Assembly: GCA_041675005.1 (NCBI GenBank)
Contig: JBAYUQ010000011.1
Coordinates: forward strand, 26,817 to 90,816
Length of the DNA: 64,000 nt
DNA from: PGYR01 sp041675005
GTDB taxonomy: Bacteria; Bacteroidota; Ignavibacteria; Kapaibacteriales; UBA2268
Direction: 5' to 3'
Below are positions 36,167 through 44,939 of this stretch, in pieces. The translations under genes and the position numbers were made by a program. A model generated the notes under the pieces. The model was not told the origin of the DNA and searched no databases. It saw only the letters and a list, made by a program, of their open reading frames with translations. The number at the start of each line of letters is the position of its first letter. The first letter of the stretch is position 1.

Positions 36167-36590
36167 ACCCTCTTTTGGTAACTGATTCAGCATACCAAAC
36201 AAGAAAAAAGCCGACTACTACTATCATGATAGGCATTATCAAAGCTGTTATACCTTTGACAGCCATAGTATTACTGAAAAATATACCGTATGTCATCTGT
36301 GGTATTATACCAACAAGAGAGATAATGAAAGCAGTTTTAGCCCATTTTTTTCTCATTAGTAAGCCGACACAACCGATTGTACCTCCAAAAACAGCAATGG
36401 CGAATACAATATAAGTCCAAAAAGGATAACTATTGTAGAGTTCCTGTTCAGCTGATGGTAACGCCTGCATCATTTGATCTTTCATTACAGTTAGACTCAA
36501 AAAAGAGCCAATACCCATTAGATTCCACAAAAGGAAGATAACTGCTGCTATCCAATACCAAGTGGGTACTTGTATAGGTTGGTTTCTCAT
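36156..36590 (-). CDS. four-helix inner-membrane protein
   Basis: A 144-residue protein with four predicted transmembrane helices (about 11-31, 57-79, 85-104 and 113-135) and short basic loops (LLMRKKWAKTAF). The N-terminal PTWYWIAAVIFLLWNLMG block occurs in a group of small Bacteroidota membrane proteins sometimes labelled sugar transporter without good support. Function unknown. Convergent to the VOC gene. The 36591-36887 stretch beyond it contains no gene, only AT-rich sequence. Confidence 0.8.
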   Translation of the reverse strand: MRNQPIQVPTWYWIAAVIFLLWNLMGIGSFLSLTVMKDQMMQALPSAEQELYNSYPFWTYIVFAIAVFGGTIGCVGLLMRKKWAKTAFIISLVGIIPQMTYGIFFSNTMAVKGITALIMPIMIVVVGFFLVWYAESVTKRGWLR

Positions 36591-36887
36591 AGTTCTTGCT
36601 CCAAATATTGTTAATCTGTAATTAATAATATTCCTAATATACTATAATCTATCAAATTACAATGCTTTATCATTTGTTTTTTTTAAGTTGATAGAAGTAA
36701 ATGTTGGTTCTTCAGATATATCTGTATTTTATCCAAATCTTATCCGTATTTTATCTGAATCGGAAATACTAGATTTTACTCCGTTTTACATCTGCTGATT
36801 TTATTAGTATCTATTTCATATAATTTTTGCTTTATCCTTATTACCTTACTAATTTAATAAATTATTATAACTAAATCCAACATAACC

Positions 36888-37424
36888 ATGCCACATATAA
36901 AGATAATAAAACACGAAGACGCTACTGGAGAACTCAGAGCCGCTTACGATAATTTGGTAGGCACTAGGGGCAAAGTTTCTAATGTAATGGCTATACATAG
37001 TTTGATGCCAGAGACTATGACAGCTCATCTAGAATTATACAAGTCAATCCTATTTAATAAAAAAGGGATAGATAGAAAATTAGCAGAGATGATAGCCGTT
37101 ACAGTATCTAAATCTAACAAATGTGAATATTGTATTCATCACCATATAGAAGCGTTGTCTCATTTTCTAAAAGATGAAGGTGAGTTGGAGCAGTTTATAG
37201 CTGACCCAACTTCGGTGGAAGATGAGAAGTTGAAAGCAGTTGTTAGATACGCACAGAAGCTGACATTACATCCAAGCGAGGTTATCAAAAGCGATATTGA
37301 TGAGCTTTTGGAATTAGGATATAATGACTCTGAAGTGCTAAATATTGTTCTTACAAGAAATTATTTTAGTTTTGTAAGTTCTAACTGGATGTTAGTGGAA
37401 AAAGTTTTTCTAATAACTAACTGA
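36888..37424 (+). CDS. carboxymuconolactone decarboxylase / AhpD-like peroxidase-related protein
   Basis: A 178-residue all-helical protein of the AhpD/CMD superfamily. The active-site type motif CEYCIHHH (Cys-x-x-Cys then His) sits at about residues 82-89, preceded by EMIAVTVSKSNK. In AhpD the Cys pair and His relay electrons in peroxide reduction, so a thiol-dependent peroxidase role is likely. Other features fit the family: HLELYKSILFN at the N-terminus and the C-terminal NYFSFVSSNWMLVEK. It is the first gene of a possible operon with slyD-like and pyrophosphatase-like genes. Confidence 0.9.
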   Translation: MPHIKIIKHEDATGELRAAYDNLVGTRGKVSNVMAIHSLMPETMTAHLELYKSILFNKKGIDRKLAEMIAVTVSKSNKCEYCIHHHIEALSHFLKDEGELEQFIADPTSVEDEKLKAVVRYAQKLTLHPSEVIKSDIDELLELGYNDSEVLNIVLTRNYFSFVSSNWMLVEKVFLITN

Positions 37425-37461
37425 AAGTATATTATTACACATAAAACATATAAGGATACAG

Positions 37462-37902
37462 ATGAAAATATCTGAAAATGGCGATACTATCAAAGTACAT
37501 TATACAGGCAAATTAAAAAGTGGCGATATCTTCGATTCTTCGGAAGGAAGAGACCCATTGGAATTTCAACTTGGCTCGGGAATGGTAATCGAAGGATTCA
37601 ATGACGGCTTATTAGGTTTGAAAGAAGGCGAAAAGAAAACTATCGAGATACCTGTTGAAAAAGCTTACGGACCTAAGAACGAAGACTACATTGTCGAAAT
37701 AGCAAAAGATAAATTAGACAATAGCGATGAATTCGAGGTTGGTATGCAAGTTTCTTTCTCTAACCAAGAGCAAGGTGGACAACCGATACCTGTTGAAGTA
37801 ATTGCAGTAACAGAAGACACAGTTACATTCGATGCTAACTCTCCACTAGCGGGTGAAGATTTGATTTTCGAAGTTGAAATGATTGGCATATTAAAGGCAT
37901 AA
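37462..37902 (+). CDS. slyD: SlyD-like FKBP-type peptidyl-prolyl isomerase
   Basis: A 146-residue FKBP fold with an inserted IF chaperone domain between the FKBP strands, as in SlyD: GDTIKVHYTGKLKSGDIFDS at the start, FQLGSGMVIEGFNDGLLGLK, then an IF segment of about 70-125 and a closing strand FEVEMIGILKA. The His-rich metal-binding tail of E. coli SlyD is lacking, which is common in relatives. It is expected to isomerise Xaa-Pro bonds and hold folding intermediates in the cytoplasm. It lies 37 bases after the AhpD-like gene. Confidence 0.92.
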   Translation: MKISENGDTIKVHYTGKLKSGDIFDSSEGRDPLEFQLGSGMVIEGFNDGLLGLKEGEKKTIEIPVEKAYGPKNEDYIVEIAKDKLDNSDEFEVGMQVSFSNQEQGGQPIPVEVIAVTEDTVTFDANSPLAGEDLIFEVEMIGILKA

Positions 37903-37907
37903 TATAA

Positions 37908-38480
37908 ATGAAAAAAATAGTTTTATTAATAGCTATTTTCACTCTTATGATGGCTTGTCAAGAGAAGAAGAGTTTCGATGATCTCCAAACTTATTCTAAA
38001 GCAGGCAAGCCACATTTTATAGTGATGAACGCAGCTGGTTCTATTGAGAAATTCCAATATGATAATGAGTCCAATGGATTCAAAGTCAAAACAACTAATG
38101 GAATCAACGAAAGTATTAGTTTTTTGCCATACCCAGCAAACTACGGTTTCTTCCCTTCTACTCATGCCGATGGTGAAGATAAAGGTGAACTGCTTTATGG
38201 TTTCCTAATAGCTCCAGAACTATCTATCCAAACTATGGTAGATGTTAAGCCATTGGGTGCTGTGACGATGCTTAAAGATGGTAAAGAAGTACAACTTGTA
38301 CTTTGTATTCCAGATGATAAGTTGCTTCGTATTGATATGGAAGATACAAACGAACTGCATGAAGACATGGAAACAATACTAGGACTATGGTTGACCAATG
38401 CATTCGAAGTGGATAGTATAGTCAATTGGCATGATGCTAACTATGCTAATGAGCTAATCAAAACTCGGTCTAACCGCTAA
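37908..38480 (+). CDS. lipoprotein related to family I inorganic pyrophosphatase, catalytic residues lost
   Basis: A 190-residue protein with a lipobox (LMMACQ, Cys17). Residues about 35-185 align with family I pyrophosphatases: EKFQYDNESNGF, FLPYPANYGFFPSTHADGED (about 72-91), a KPLGAVTMLKDGKE strand and the C-terminal WLTNAF helix. The catalytic DGDxxD block, expected near residues 93-98, is replaced by GELLYG, and the Asp/Lys of the following D-x-x-D-x-K loop (about 124-130) are also missing. Pyrophosphate hydrolysis is therefore unlikely. It starts 5 bases after slyD, so it is co-transcribed. It may be a structural or regulatory envelope protein. Confidence 0.8.
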   Translation: MKKIVLLIAIFTLMMACQEKKSFDDLQTYSKAGKPHFIVMNAAGSIEKFQYDNESNGFKVKTTNGINESISFLPYPANYGFFPSTHADGEDKGELLYGFLIAPELSIQTMVDVKPLGAVTMLKDGKEVQLVLCIPDDKLLRIDMEDTNELHEDMETILGLWLTNAFEVDSIVNWHDANYANELIKTRSNR

Positions 38481-38914
38481 TGACGAAAACCGAAATAAAG
38501 TACTTGTATAAGTATTTGGCTATGATGATAGTGCCTGCTAGCATTGTTTTCTATTTGGTTGAATTATTATTCAATTTTCTTTTCAATGAGTCGAACTCTT
38601 CTAGTTTGCGTGAGCTAATAACGAAGACAACGACTCTGATTATCATAATAAGTATGGTTAGGCTATTCCGAAAGGAAAATGATAAGTACTACAGTGAGGA
38701 GTATCTAGTGTCAGGTATATACCTGACCTTCAACTCCGTTGTATTTATGTTTTTGATCTTTTGTACTTATTATGGGATAGATATTGCCTTCAATTTAATT
38801 GAAGGAAAACCATTGTTAGAGTTCGACAATCTAGGCAGTCTAGCTCTTAACTTCGTATTGGTGTCTATATTCACTATGGTCAATCTAACTAAGAATATAA
38901 AGCTACTCAAATAG
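38480..38914 (+). CDS. four-helix membrane protein
   Basis: A 144-residue protein, start codon overlapping the previous stop by one base (TAATG), so translationally coupled. Four predicted transmembrane helices (about 12-33, 50-62, 77-100 and 120-140). No family recognised. The polar loop around FRKENDKYYSEEYL is probably cytoplasmic. Its coupling to the dead-pyrophosphatase lipoprotein suggests the two could act together in the envelope, but nothing more is supported. It ends one base before the convergent hydrolase gene. Confidence 0.75.
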   Translation: MTKTEIKYLYKYLAMMIVPASIVFYLVELLFNFLFNESNSSSLRELITKTTTLIIIISMVRLFRKENDKYYSEEYLVSGIYLTFNSVVFMFLIFCTYYGIDIAFNLIEGKPLLEFDNLGSLALNFVLVSIFTMVNLTKNIKLLK

Positions 38915-38915
38915 C

Positions 38916-39854
38916 TTACTCCCCACTCATATACCATTCTACCAAATCAATGAATTTCTCTCTTTGGTCGATGAATACGCTGTGAGAAGCGTCTTTTACA
39001 ATTGAGAAATTATCTTCGCCCATTAGCGATTTGAATTCATTGTATTGTGCTTCGTCGAAAAGACCATCGTCAGCACCAAAGATTCCGAATATCTTATTTT
39101 TAGCTGCTAATTTCTTTATCTCATCCGACATATCCATCAAAGTATATTTCTCGTTAGTAAAGAAGCCAGAGACTGGCTCCCGAGTCATATCCGACATATA
39201 TTTTGCTTCTGGCAATTTCGATAATTCTTGGTATAATTCCTTAGATTCTGGGCTTTGATTTTTAGGTTGGTAAAGCCCACATTGCATAGCATTCATAAAG
39301 CAATATGAACTATACTCAAGTGTAGTTGTATCCATTTTCTCTAGCATAAGTATATACTGTAAGTTCGGAGATTTCTCTGTAGTATATTTTTCTTTACATC
39401 TACTGATAATAACTTTGAAAGATGCTTGATAAGAAAGTGGTGAATCAACCATTATAAATTTGTTCACTTTATCTGGATATTTCATAGCATATTGTAGCCC
39501 TAGTGTACCACCCCAACTATGCCCCAATATACTTACTTTTTTTACACCGTATTTGCTGAGAATAGTATTGATATCGGCAAAGGCCTCTTCGAAAGTGTAT
39601 TTTGAGTCCGCAACATCCTTTGATCTGCCTCCACCTCTTTGGTCATATACTATTACATAGAACCCCTCATCTGCTAATTTCTGAGCAGTAGATAGCTCGA
39701 ACGAAACTGAGTTGTATCCAGGCCCACCATGCATGAATAGCAATGCAGGTTTTGTTTTATCACCATAAGCTTTGGAATAGATTTCTTTTGCATTAGCAAC
39801 AGTAGAAAAGAATGTAAATAAAACGGCTGAGATTATAAGAATTGATTTTTTCAT
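38916..39854 (-). CDS. secreted alpha/beta hydrolase
   Basis: A 312-residue protein with a signal peptide (1-22, ending near ANA). Alpha/beta-hydrolase fold: oxyanion-hole HGGPGY at about 42-47, YDQRGGGRS, the nucleophile elbow GHSWGG (Ser near 114), acid in GADDGLFD and catalytic His in KDASHSVFID. The HGGPG plus DQRGGGRS combination is that of the proline iminopeptidase branch, so it may be a periplasmic peptidase of proline-containing peptides. Monocistronic, convergent with the previous gene. Confidence 0.9.
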   Translation of the reverse strand: MKKSILIISAVLFTFFSTVANAKEIYSKAYGDKTKPALLFMHGGPGYNSVSFELSTAQKLADEGFYVIVYDQRGGGRSKDVADSKYTFEEAFADINTILSKYGVKKVSILGHSWGGTLGLQYAMKYPDKVNKFIMVDSPLSYQASFKVIISRCKEKYTTEKSPNLQYILMLEKMDTTTLEYSSYCFMNAMQCGLYQPKNQSPESKELYQELSKLPEAKYMSDMTREPVSGFFTNEKYTLMDMSDEIKKLAAKNKIFGIFGADDGLFDEAQYNEFKSLMGEDNFSIVKDASHSVFIDQREKFIDLVEWYMSGE

Positions 39855-39916
39855 TTGTTGTCTGTTTTTTGGTAAAGTATAAGTCTCAATATATAAAAAT
39901 TAATGGAAAATCATTT

Positions 39917-40465
39917 TTATGTTTTGTAGTCTTTACCATCTAATACATATTTTTTTACATTTTGATAGAATGACCATTCCCCCGGAATAGTTGGGTATTC
40001 ATCTACAAAACTAAAACCGAGTTTTATACAAAGCCGCTCTGGTGCAGGGTTTAGAGCATAGAACACTCCATATACTTTCTCTAGCTTATATTTCTCAAAG
40101 AAGATAGGAAGCGACATTCTCATGAGCTTCTCCCCCATTCCTTTGGCGATGTTCTTCTTGTCCCATATATGCGAATGTATATTAGCATATTCGCCAACAA
40201 CTATTGGTGTAATATTGCAATGCCCAATTGCTTTGCCGTCCACTTCCCAAATAAGGATGTATGTGTTTCTTTCGTTAGGTGGTAATGATATCTGTTGTTC
40301 AATAAAATCTATAATTTCTTTTGTTGGCGGTATCTTGTCTAGGTCAATCCCCAGTTTAAAAGCATCATCAAAACTGAGATTCGTCCAATATTCAGTTATA
40401 TTAGCTATATCTTCAGTGGTCGCCTCCCTTACAACATAAGATTTTTCTTCTTTTACTTTAGACAT
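39917..40465 (-). CDS. GNAT-family N-acetyltransferase
   Basis: A 182-residue GNAT fold: an N-terminal strand VREATTEDIANITEYWTNLS, the acetyl-CoA pyrophosphate loop near NIAKGMGEKLMRM (R/Q-x-x-G-x-G/A type), then VYGVFYALNPAPERLCIKLG and a last strand. It resembles the RimJ/RimL-like small acetyltransferases. Substrate unknown. It is transcribed away from the following lipoprotein gene, leaving a 42-base intergenic spacer shared as a promoter region. Confidence 0.85.
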   Translation of the reverse strand: MSKVKEEKSYVVREATTEDIANITEYWTNLSFDDAFKLGIDLDKIPPTKEIIDFIEQQISLPPNERNTYILIWEVDGKAIGHCNITPIVVGEYANIHSHIWDKKNIAKGMGEKLMRMSLPIFFEKYKLEKVYGVFYALNPAPERLCIKLGFSFVDEYPTIPGEWSFYQNVKKYVLDGKDYKT

Positions 40466-40507
40466 TATTTATGTAATTTTAAATCTATTAATCATAGAAA
40501 TCAAGAT

Positions 40508-41092
40508 ATGAAATATTTATTATTTAGCATAATCATAATAGCCACATTCAGTTGTTCCGAATACCCAGCTACTGGCCCAGTCAATCCTAGTTTTGACCCA
40601 CCAGTTGTGAACGAAATGCTTATTACATTAGAAAATGCTCAACAAGCTGGTATATTGAGGTTTGGTCCAGTTTTGGTTCCGATTACAGATACAGTTATCG
40701 TTGTTGATGACGTATTGAATACTCAAATGTATGTGTATCCATCGATTGCAACTTCCGAAATCACTCTGACATTTTCAAACGTAGAGACTACTAATAATCT
40801 TATGTACTTGGTACGTGCTAATATAAATTCATATCTAAGTAAAGAATTATATTTTGGTAGCTACATAGGAATAAGTAATTCGAAATATATCTATGTTATC
40901 GAGAATTCGGTTCGCGCAGCCGGAATTTTTTATTTTGGTCTCTCATTAAAAGGTTTGCCAGATGGTGTCTATGTGTTATATTTAAAGGATAATGACACAG
41001 GAGTTATAAACGGAGAAGCTGCATTTTTCAAAACAACAGAAACAAACAGAAACAGAATTTATAAGAATTTGAATATAGGGAATTACAGATGA
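40508..41092 (+). CDS. hypothetical lipoprotein of a three-gene envelope cassette
   Basis: A 194-residue protein with a short signal and lipobox (TFSCSEYPATG, Cys16). The body is a predicted beta-rich domain with YVYPSIATSEITLTFSN and YFGLSLKGLPDGVYVLY strands, resembling T9SS-type sandwich domains at low confidence. It overlaps the next gene by 4 bases (ATGA), so it is translationally coupled. The region upstream lacks a clear promoter. Function unknown; the cassette suggests an outer-membrane complex. Confidence 0.75.
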   Translation: MKYLLFSIIIIATFSCSEYPATGPVNPSFDPPVVNEMLITLENAQQAGILRFGPVLVPITDTVIVVDDVLNTQMYVYPSIATSEITLTFSNVETTNNLMYLVRANINSYLSKELYFGSYIGISNSKYIYVIENSVRAAGIFYFGLSLKGLPDGVYVLYLKDNDTGVINGEAAFFKTTETNRNRIYKNLNIGNYR

Positions 41093-41580
41093 AAAAATTA
41101 ATATTACTTACAATGCTTTTACCATTTTTACTATTGGCGGAAGAGAAGGTAGAAAAACCAGATATGGGATTCACTGTTGTTGTTCAACAATCGACATTCG
41201 ATTTGCAAATACCTATGTGGCTATCCGATAGATTTATATTAGCTCCAGCAATTGGGACTAGATATCAGGATAATTTAGGAACTGAAATAGATTTTGGTTT
41301 GGGTGCTAGAATATTCACAAACGACAAATCAGCAAGACCATATTTCGGTTTGAAAGCCGGGTTAATCTATACTTCTTTTGAAGCTAATACACCTAGTTTG
41401 ATGGATATAATAGTCGGTCCAAGCTACGGAGTAGAGTATTTTTTCAATTCAAACATAAGTCTAGGTATAGAAGGTCAATTAAACTTTGTTTTCTTCGATG
41501 AAAACTCACTAAGATTCAGCAATCCAAGTGGACTCAATATAAACACAGCAGCGGTACTATTCGCTTCTATATATTTTTAA
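41089..41580 (+). CDS. small outer-membrane beta-barrel protein
   Basis: A 163-residue protein with a signal peptide (about 1-17, LLLAEE). Alternating strands with Gly/aromatic patterns (LAPAIGTRYQDNLGTEIDFG, ARPYFGLKAGLIYTSF, SLGIEGQLNFVFFD) end at aromatic YF, fitting an 8-strand beta-barrel inserted by BamA. It is overlapped by its upstream lipoprotein gene and 5 bases from the next lipoprotein. No enzymatic motif. Confidence 0.82.
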   Translation: MKKLILLTMLLPFLLLAEEKVEKPDMGFTVVVQQSTFDLQIPMWLSDRFILAPAIGTRYQDNLGTEIDFGLGARIFTNDKSARPYFGLKAGLIYTSFEANTPSLMDIIVGPSYGVEYFFNSNISLGIEGQLNFVFFDENSLRFSNPSGLNINTAAVLFASIYF

Positions 41581-41585
41581 TAATT

Positions 41586-42071
41586 ATGAGAATAGTAAAA
41601 TACACCCTAATAGTTTCACTCTTATCGCTGATGTTATCGTGTAGCGATGATAAAATTACTTATTCCAATACTCCTCGTTCGCAATACAGTGGTGTAAGCG
41701 AATATGATTCGCTAGGGAACAAACTAAGGCAAGTTGATAATGATTGGGAACCAAGATGCTACGAAGTTGTCAAATTTGGTAAACATCATTTATGTTTTTA
41801 CACAATCTATCCTCTTCCAGCAGTTGATACTCTTAGAGTAAGCTTCGGTTCTGCTATAGTTGGCAACTATAAGATATGGTTAGCTCTGAACGATTCTACG
41901 GTTTCAATGCCAATAATGGAGGAGAAAAAGCAAGTAGGCCCTACTAGCTTAATGATACCTTTTGACGACCAAAAATTACATAGAGATGTGGTTTATAGAC
42001 TATTCGTCGAATCAACAGATTCTGTCACTAATCAAACTCAATTACATTTCGGTGATGTAATCTGGAAATAG
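41586..42071 (+). CDS. hypothetical lipoprotein, third gene of cassette
   Basis: A 161-residue protein with a lipobox (LMLSCSDDK, Cys19) and a beta-sandwich-like remainder (LRVSFGSAIVGNYKIWLALN). It follows the beta-barrel by 5 bases and ends the cassette. No family recognised. Together the lipoprotein-barrel-lipoprotein order suggests a small envelope assembly or uptake unit. Confidence 0.75.
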   Translation: MRIVKYTLIVSLLSLMLSCSDDKITYSNTPRSQYSGVSEYDSLGNKLRQVDNDWEPRCYEVVKFGKHHLCFYTIYPLPAVDTLRVSFGSAIVGNYKIWLALNDSTVSMPIMEEKKQVGPTSLMIPFDDQKLHRDVVYRLFVESTDSVTNQTQLHFGDVIWK

Positions 42072-42096
42072 ATTTAGTTTTAAGATAATTAAGTCT

Positions 42097-42104
42097 TATT
42101 TTTG
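42097..42104 (+). promoter_or_regulatory. -7 box TATTTTTG for the PLP decarboxylase
   Basis: TATTTTTG (TAnnTTTG) lies 33 bases before the ATG at 42137. No -33 TTTG at the expected distance was found. Confidence 0.5.
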
Positions 42105-42136
42105 TAATTCATATTAGAATAAATACAGAAAAGAAA

Positions 42137-43357
42137 ATGAAATACTGGAAAAAACTAACTTCAAAACAGATTAGAGATATTGTCTTTGCTGCACTAGATA
42201 AGAATGTGAATTTTGAGAATGACCTGAGTATTGGTATTCCCGCTTCTCATCTAGATAGCAAAGTTTTTTTCAGTCAAGCTCCATTCCTCGAAGATGCCCC
42301 ATTTATGAATACTTTGGTGCATAATCCAAATCATATAGGTTGCCACACAGTCGGTGAATCCGAGGAGTTTTTCGAAGGTACACACGATATAGAAAGAGAA
42401 GCTATCAAGATATTAGCAGAGGATTTACTAGGTGGTGGAGATGATGAGCAAGACGGCTACGTAGCATCTGGTGGTACGGAAGCAAACATACAAGCGTGCT
42501 GGATATACAGGAATTATTTCAAAACTGAGAGAAAAGCTAAGCACAAAGAAATAGCTTTGCTTTGCTCAGAAGACACCCACTATTCTATTCCCAAAGCTTC
42601 AAACCTATTGATAATTAGGAAGTACTCGGTTCCAGTTGTCGAAGACACAAGAGAAATAACTCCAGAAGCAGTTGCTAGCACTATAGAGCAAGCTAAAAAA
42701 GATGGCAGAAAGTACTTCATAGTAATAGCTAATATGGCTACGACTATGTTCGGCTCGGTGGATAATCCGCAAATATATATAGATGCTCTAAAAGCAGCTG
42801 GTGTAGAGTACAAACTCCACATAGATGGGGCTTACGGTGGGTTCATATACCCCGTAACTTCTAGTGACAAATCATTATCATTTGCTAATCCAGAAGTCAG
42901 CTCTATAACAATAGACGCGCATAAAATGCTCCAAGCCCCTTATGGGACTGGGGTTTTTCTTGCAAGAAAAGGACTAATAGGATATGTGTTGACGAAGGAA
43001 GCACAGTATGTATCAGGTATGGATTTGACACTTATCGGCTCTCGCTCAGGTGCTAATGCTATAGCCGTATGGATGATTCTAATGACTTACGGGCCTTACG
43101 GTTGGCTAGAGAAAATGCAGACATTAATTTATAGGACTGATAGACTATGTACGGAGTTAGACAAAAAGCAAATTAAATACTTCCGTGAGAAAGATATGAA
43201 TATAGTTACTATCTTCTCTGATCAAATTACTATAGAGTTAGCACACAAATATGGATTAGTTCCCGAAACTCACGATGGTGATAACAAGTGGTGGAAGATA
43301 GTTATTATGGATCACGTAGATCTGAATATACTGATGCAATTTGTTAATGAGATTTAA
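42137..43357 (+). CDS. group II pyridoxal-phosphate decarboxylase
   Basis: A 406-residue PLP enzyme of the aromatic-L-amino-acid/histidine/glutamate decarboxylase fold. Substrate-side HNPNHIGCHTVGESEEFFEG, then YVASGGTEANIQACWIYRNY around the phosphate-binding region, LLCSEDTHYSIPKASNLL and HIDGAYGGF (Asp contacting the PLP ring). The Schiff-base Lys is in SITIDAHKMLQAPYG (near residue 268). It lacks close features of a particular substrate class, so the amino acid is not assigned; histidine or another small amino acid is possible. It abuts the convergent gene with no spacer. Confidence 0.9.
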   Translation: MKYWKKLTSKQIRDIVFAALDKNVNFENDLSIGIPASHLDSKVFFSQAPFLEDAPFMNTLVHNPNHIGCHTVGESEEFFEGTHDIEREAIKILAEDLLGGGDDEQDGYVASGGTEANIQACWIYRNYFKTERKAKHKEIALLCSEDTHYSIPKASNLLIIRKYSVPVVEDTREITPEAVASTIEQAKKDGRKYFIVIANMATTMFGSVDNPQIYIDALKAAGVEYKLHIDGAYGGFIYPVTSSDKSLSFANPEVSSITIDAHKMLQAPYGTGVFLARKGLIGYVLTKEAQYVSGMDLTLIGSRSGANAIAVWMILMTYGPYGWLEKMQTLIYRTDRLCTELDKKQIKYFREKDMNIVTIFSDQITIELAHKYGLVPETHDGDNKWWKIVIMDHVDLNILMQFVNEI

Positions 43358-43969
43358 CTATTTCTCAGATGTTATTTCCTCTACTATTTTTGGAGGTAGT
43401 AATAAATTAAGGAGCATCAAATTATCTTTTTCGATATCTATAAACTTCCAATCTGTCATTCCATCATAAGATTTGGCGTAACTATCTTTAATTGAGAGTA
43501 TATCGAATGAGCTATTATCGGCGTCATAGCTAACATTTTCTTTACCAAAAGTACTTTCAAGATTAGAAAGAGTTAGGTTGTTTCTTAGTTCTTTTTCTTG
43601 TTGAGTAATTGAAGTATCTTGGCCGTCTTCAAATTTCATATACATATTATGAGAATACTCCAACTTGCAATAGTATAAGCTATCTACTAACCTAACTTCC
43701 CCGATATTCAGAATATTTGGCTCAGCTAGACTAATGATTATTCCAGGATTTTTAAATGTCTCTTCCATATTGTTTATCAACTGTTCTTTAGAGACAAGTT
43801 CGAATAGTTCTGGATAAAGATACTCAACTGATTCAGTGAATTCTTGATTAATTAAGAGATTGATATAAGTTAAAAAATCCTTCTTAATATTCTTCTGCGA
43901 AGTTTGAGAAATTAGATTAGATGTAGCAAATGCCACTATTAATGTTATAAGTAATATTTTTTTTGTCAT
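43358..43969 (-). CDS. hypothetical secreted protein
   Basis: About 203 residues when started at the ATG at 43969, which gives a regular signal peptide (MTKKILLITLIVAFATSN). The upstream start at 43999 would add a hydrophilic tail. The mature part has an N-terminal helical segment (INLLINQEFTESVEYLYPEL, LVSKEQLINNMEETF) and a beta C-terminus, resembling the common NTF2-like secreted proteins of Bacteroidota, but no motif is certain. It sits downstream of mazG on the same strand (a 49-base gap), perhaps as its operon partner. Confidence 0.78.
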   Translation of the reverse strand: MTKKILLITLIVAFATSNLISQTSQKNIKKDFLTYINLLINQEFTESVEYLYPELFELVSKEQLINNMEETFKNPGIIISLAEPNILNIGEVRLVDSLYYCKLEYSHNMYMKFEDGQDTSITQQEKELRNNLTLSNLESTFGKENVSYDADNSSFDILSIKDSYAKSYDGMTDWKFIDIEKDNLMLLNLLLPPKIVEEITSEK

Positions 43970-44018
43970 TTTTTTTCTTTTTTCAGTATTTAGATTCATA
44001 CGAAATTAACTATTTATT

Positions 44019-44816
44019 CTAATATTTTTTAGCTTCATCCCAAAGTACATCCATTTCTTCTAGCGTCATATCATCAAGAGATTTCCCTTGTTCTGCCGCC
44101 CTTTTTTCAATGTATTGGAATCTGTAAATAAACTTATTATTAGTGAAGTGCAACGCCTCTTCTGCCACTATCTTCTCGTGTCTTGCTGCATTCACTAGTG
44201 AGAACAGTACATCGCCGAACTCATCGGTCATTCGTTCTTTATCTCCAATGGCTATCATCTCTTTCAGCTCATCTATCTCTTCGAATACTTTATTCCACAC
44301 ATCGCTCTTATCATCCCAATCGAAGCCGACTTTCGCCGCTTTGTGCTGCATTCTTTCAGCTTTTAGAAGAGCAGGTAAACCTTTGGGAACGCCATCGAGT
44401 GCTGATTTTTTACCCTCGCTTTTCTTCAATAGCTCCCAATTTCTTACAACATCGTCCTCAGAATCTACTTTCGTATCGCTAAATACGTGTGGGTGTCTAT
44501 GAATCATCTTTTCGTGGACGGCCTTGATAACGTCAGTTATGCTGAAAGCCCCTCTTTGCTCAGCTATTACACTATGAAGCAAGACATGTAGTAATACATC
44601 ACCTAGCTCTTTGGCAAGCTCCTTATCATCTTCATTATCTATTGCGTCCATTATCTCATAGGATTCCTCGATTGTCAAATGAGCGATTGATTTATTCGTC
44701 TGCTTTCTATCCCATGGGCATTCATTTCGAAGTATTCGTACTAATTCCATAAATGCTTCGAATACATCTTTCTCTATTTCGGGATTATTTGGCTGTGGTG
44801 GTGTTATATTCTTCAT
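44019..44816 (-). CDS. mazG: nucleoside triphosphate pyrophosphohydrolase MazG
   Basis: A 265-residue two-domain MazG. N-terminal domain: LVRILRNECPWDRKQTNKSI and EESYEIMDAIDNEDDKELA, with the metal-binding EExxE ... ExxD motif (ELGDVLLHVLLHS). The second domain repeats it: WDDKSDVWNKVFEEIDELKE and DEFGDVLFSLVNAARH. It hydrolyses NTPs to NMP and pyrophosphate, cleaning damaged or excess nucleotides. Length is normal. A TAnnTTTG box (44850) precedes it. Confidence 0.96.
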   Translation of the reverse strand: MKNITPPQPNNPEIEKDVFEAFMELVRILRNECPWDRKQTNKSIAHLTIEESYEIMDAIDNEDDKELAKELGDVLLHVLLHSVIAEQRGAFSITDVIKAVHEKMIHRHPHVFSDTKVDSEDDVVRNWELLKKSEGKKSALDGVPKGLPALLKAERMQHKAAKVGFDWDDKSDVWNKVFEEIDELKEMIAIGDKERMTDEFGDVLFSLVNAARHEKIVAEEALHFTNNKFIYRFQYIEKRAAEQGKSLDDMTLEEMDVLWDEAKKY

Positions 44817-44849
44817 TTTTTATCATATTCTTTTTGAAATTTCAATTTC

Positions 44850-44857
44850 CAAAGATA
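44850..44857 (-). promoter_or_regulatory. -7 box TATCTTTG for mazG
   Basis: The minus strand reads TATCTTTG, matching TAnnTTTG, about 34 bases ahead of the mazG ATG. No -33 TTTG. Confidence 0.5.
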
Positions 44858-44939
44858 AGGTACATAGAATTGAAAAAAAATTTTATTAACTTATAAATCT
44901 TAAAACGAACAAAATAAATACTTTTTCAAAAGGTACAGA

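Noticed and set aside
42137..43357. Assignment as a specific decarboxylase such as histidine decarboxylase
   Set aside because: Only the PLP fold and Lys motif are visible; substrate-defining residues cannot be read with confidence.
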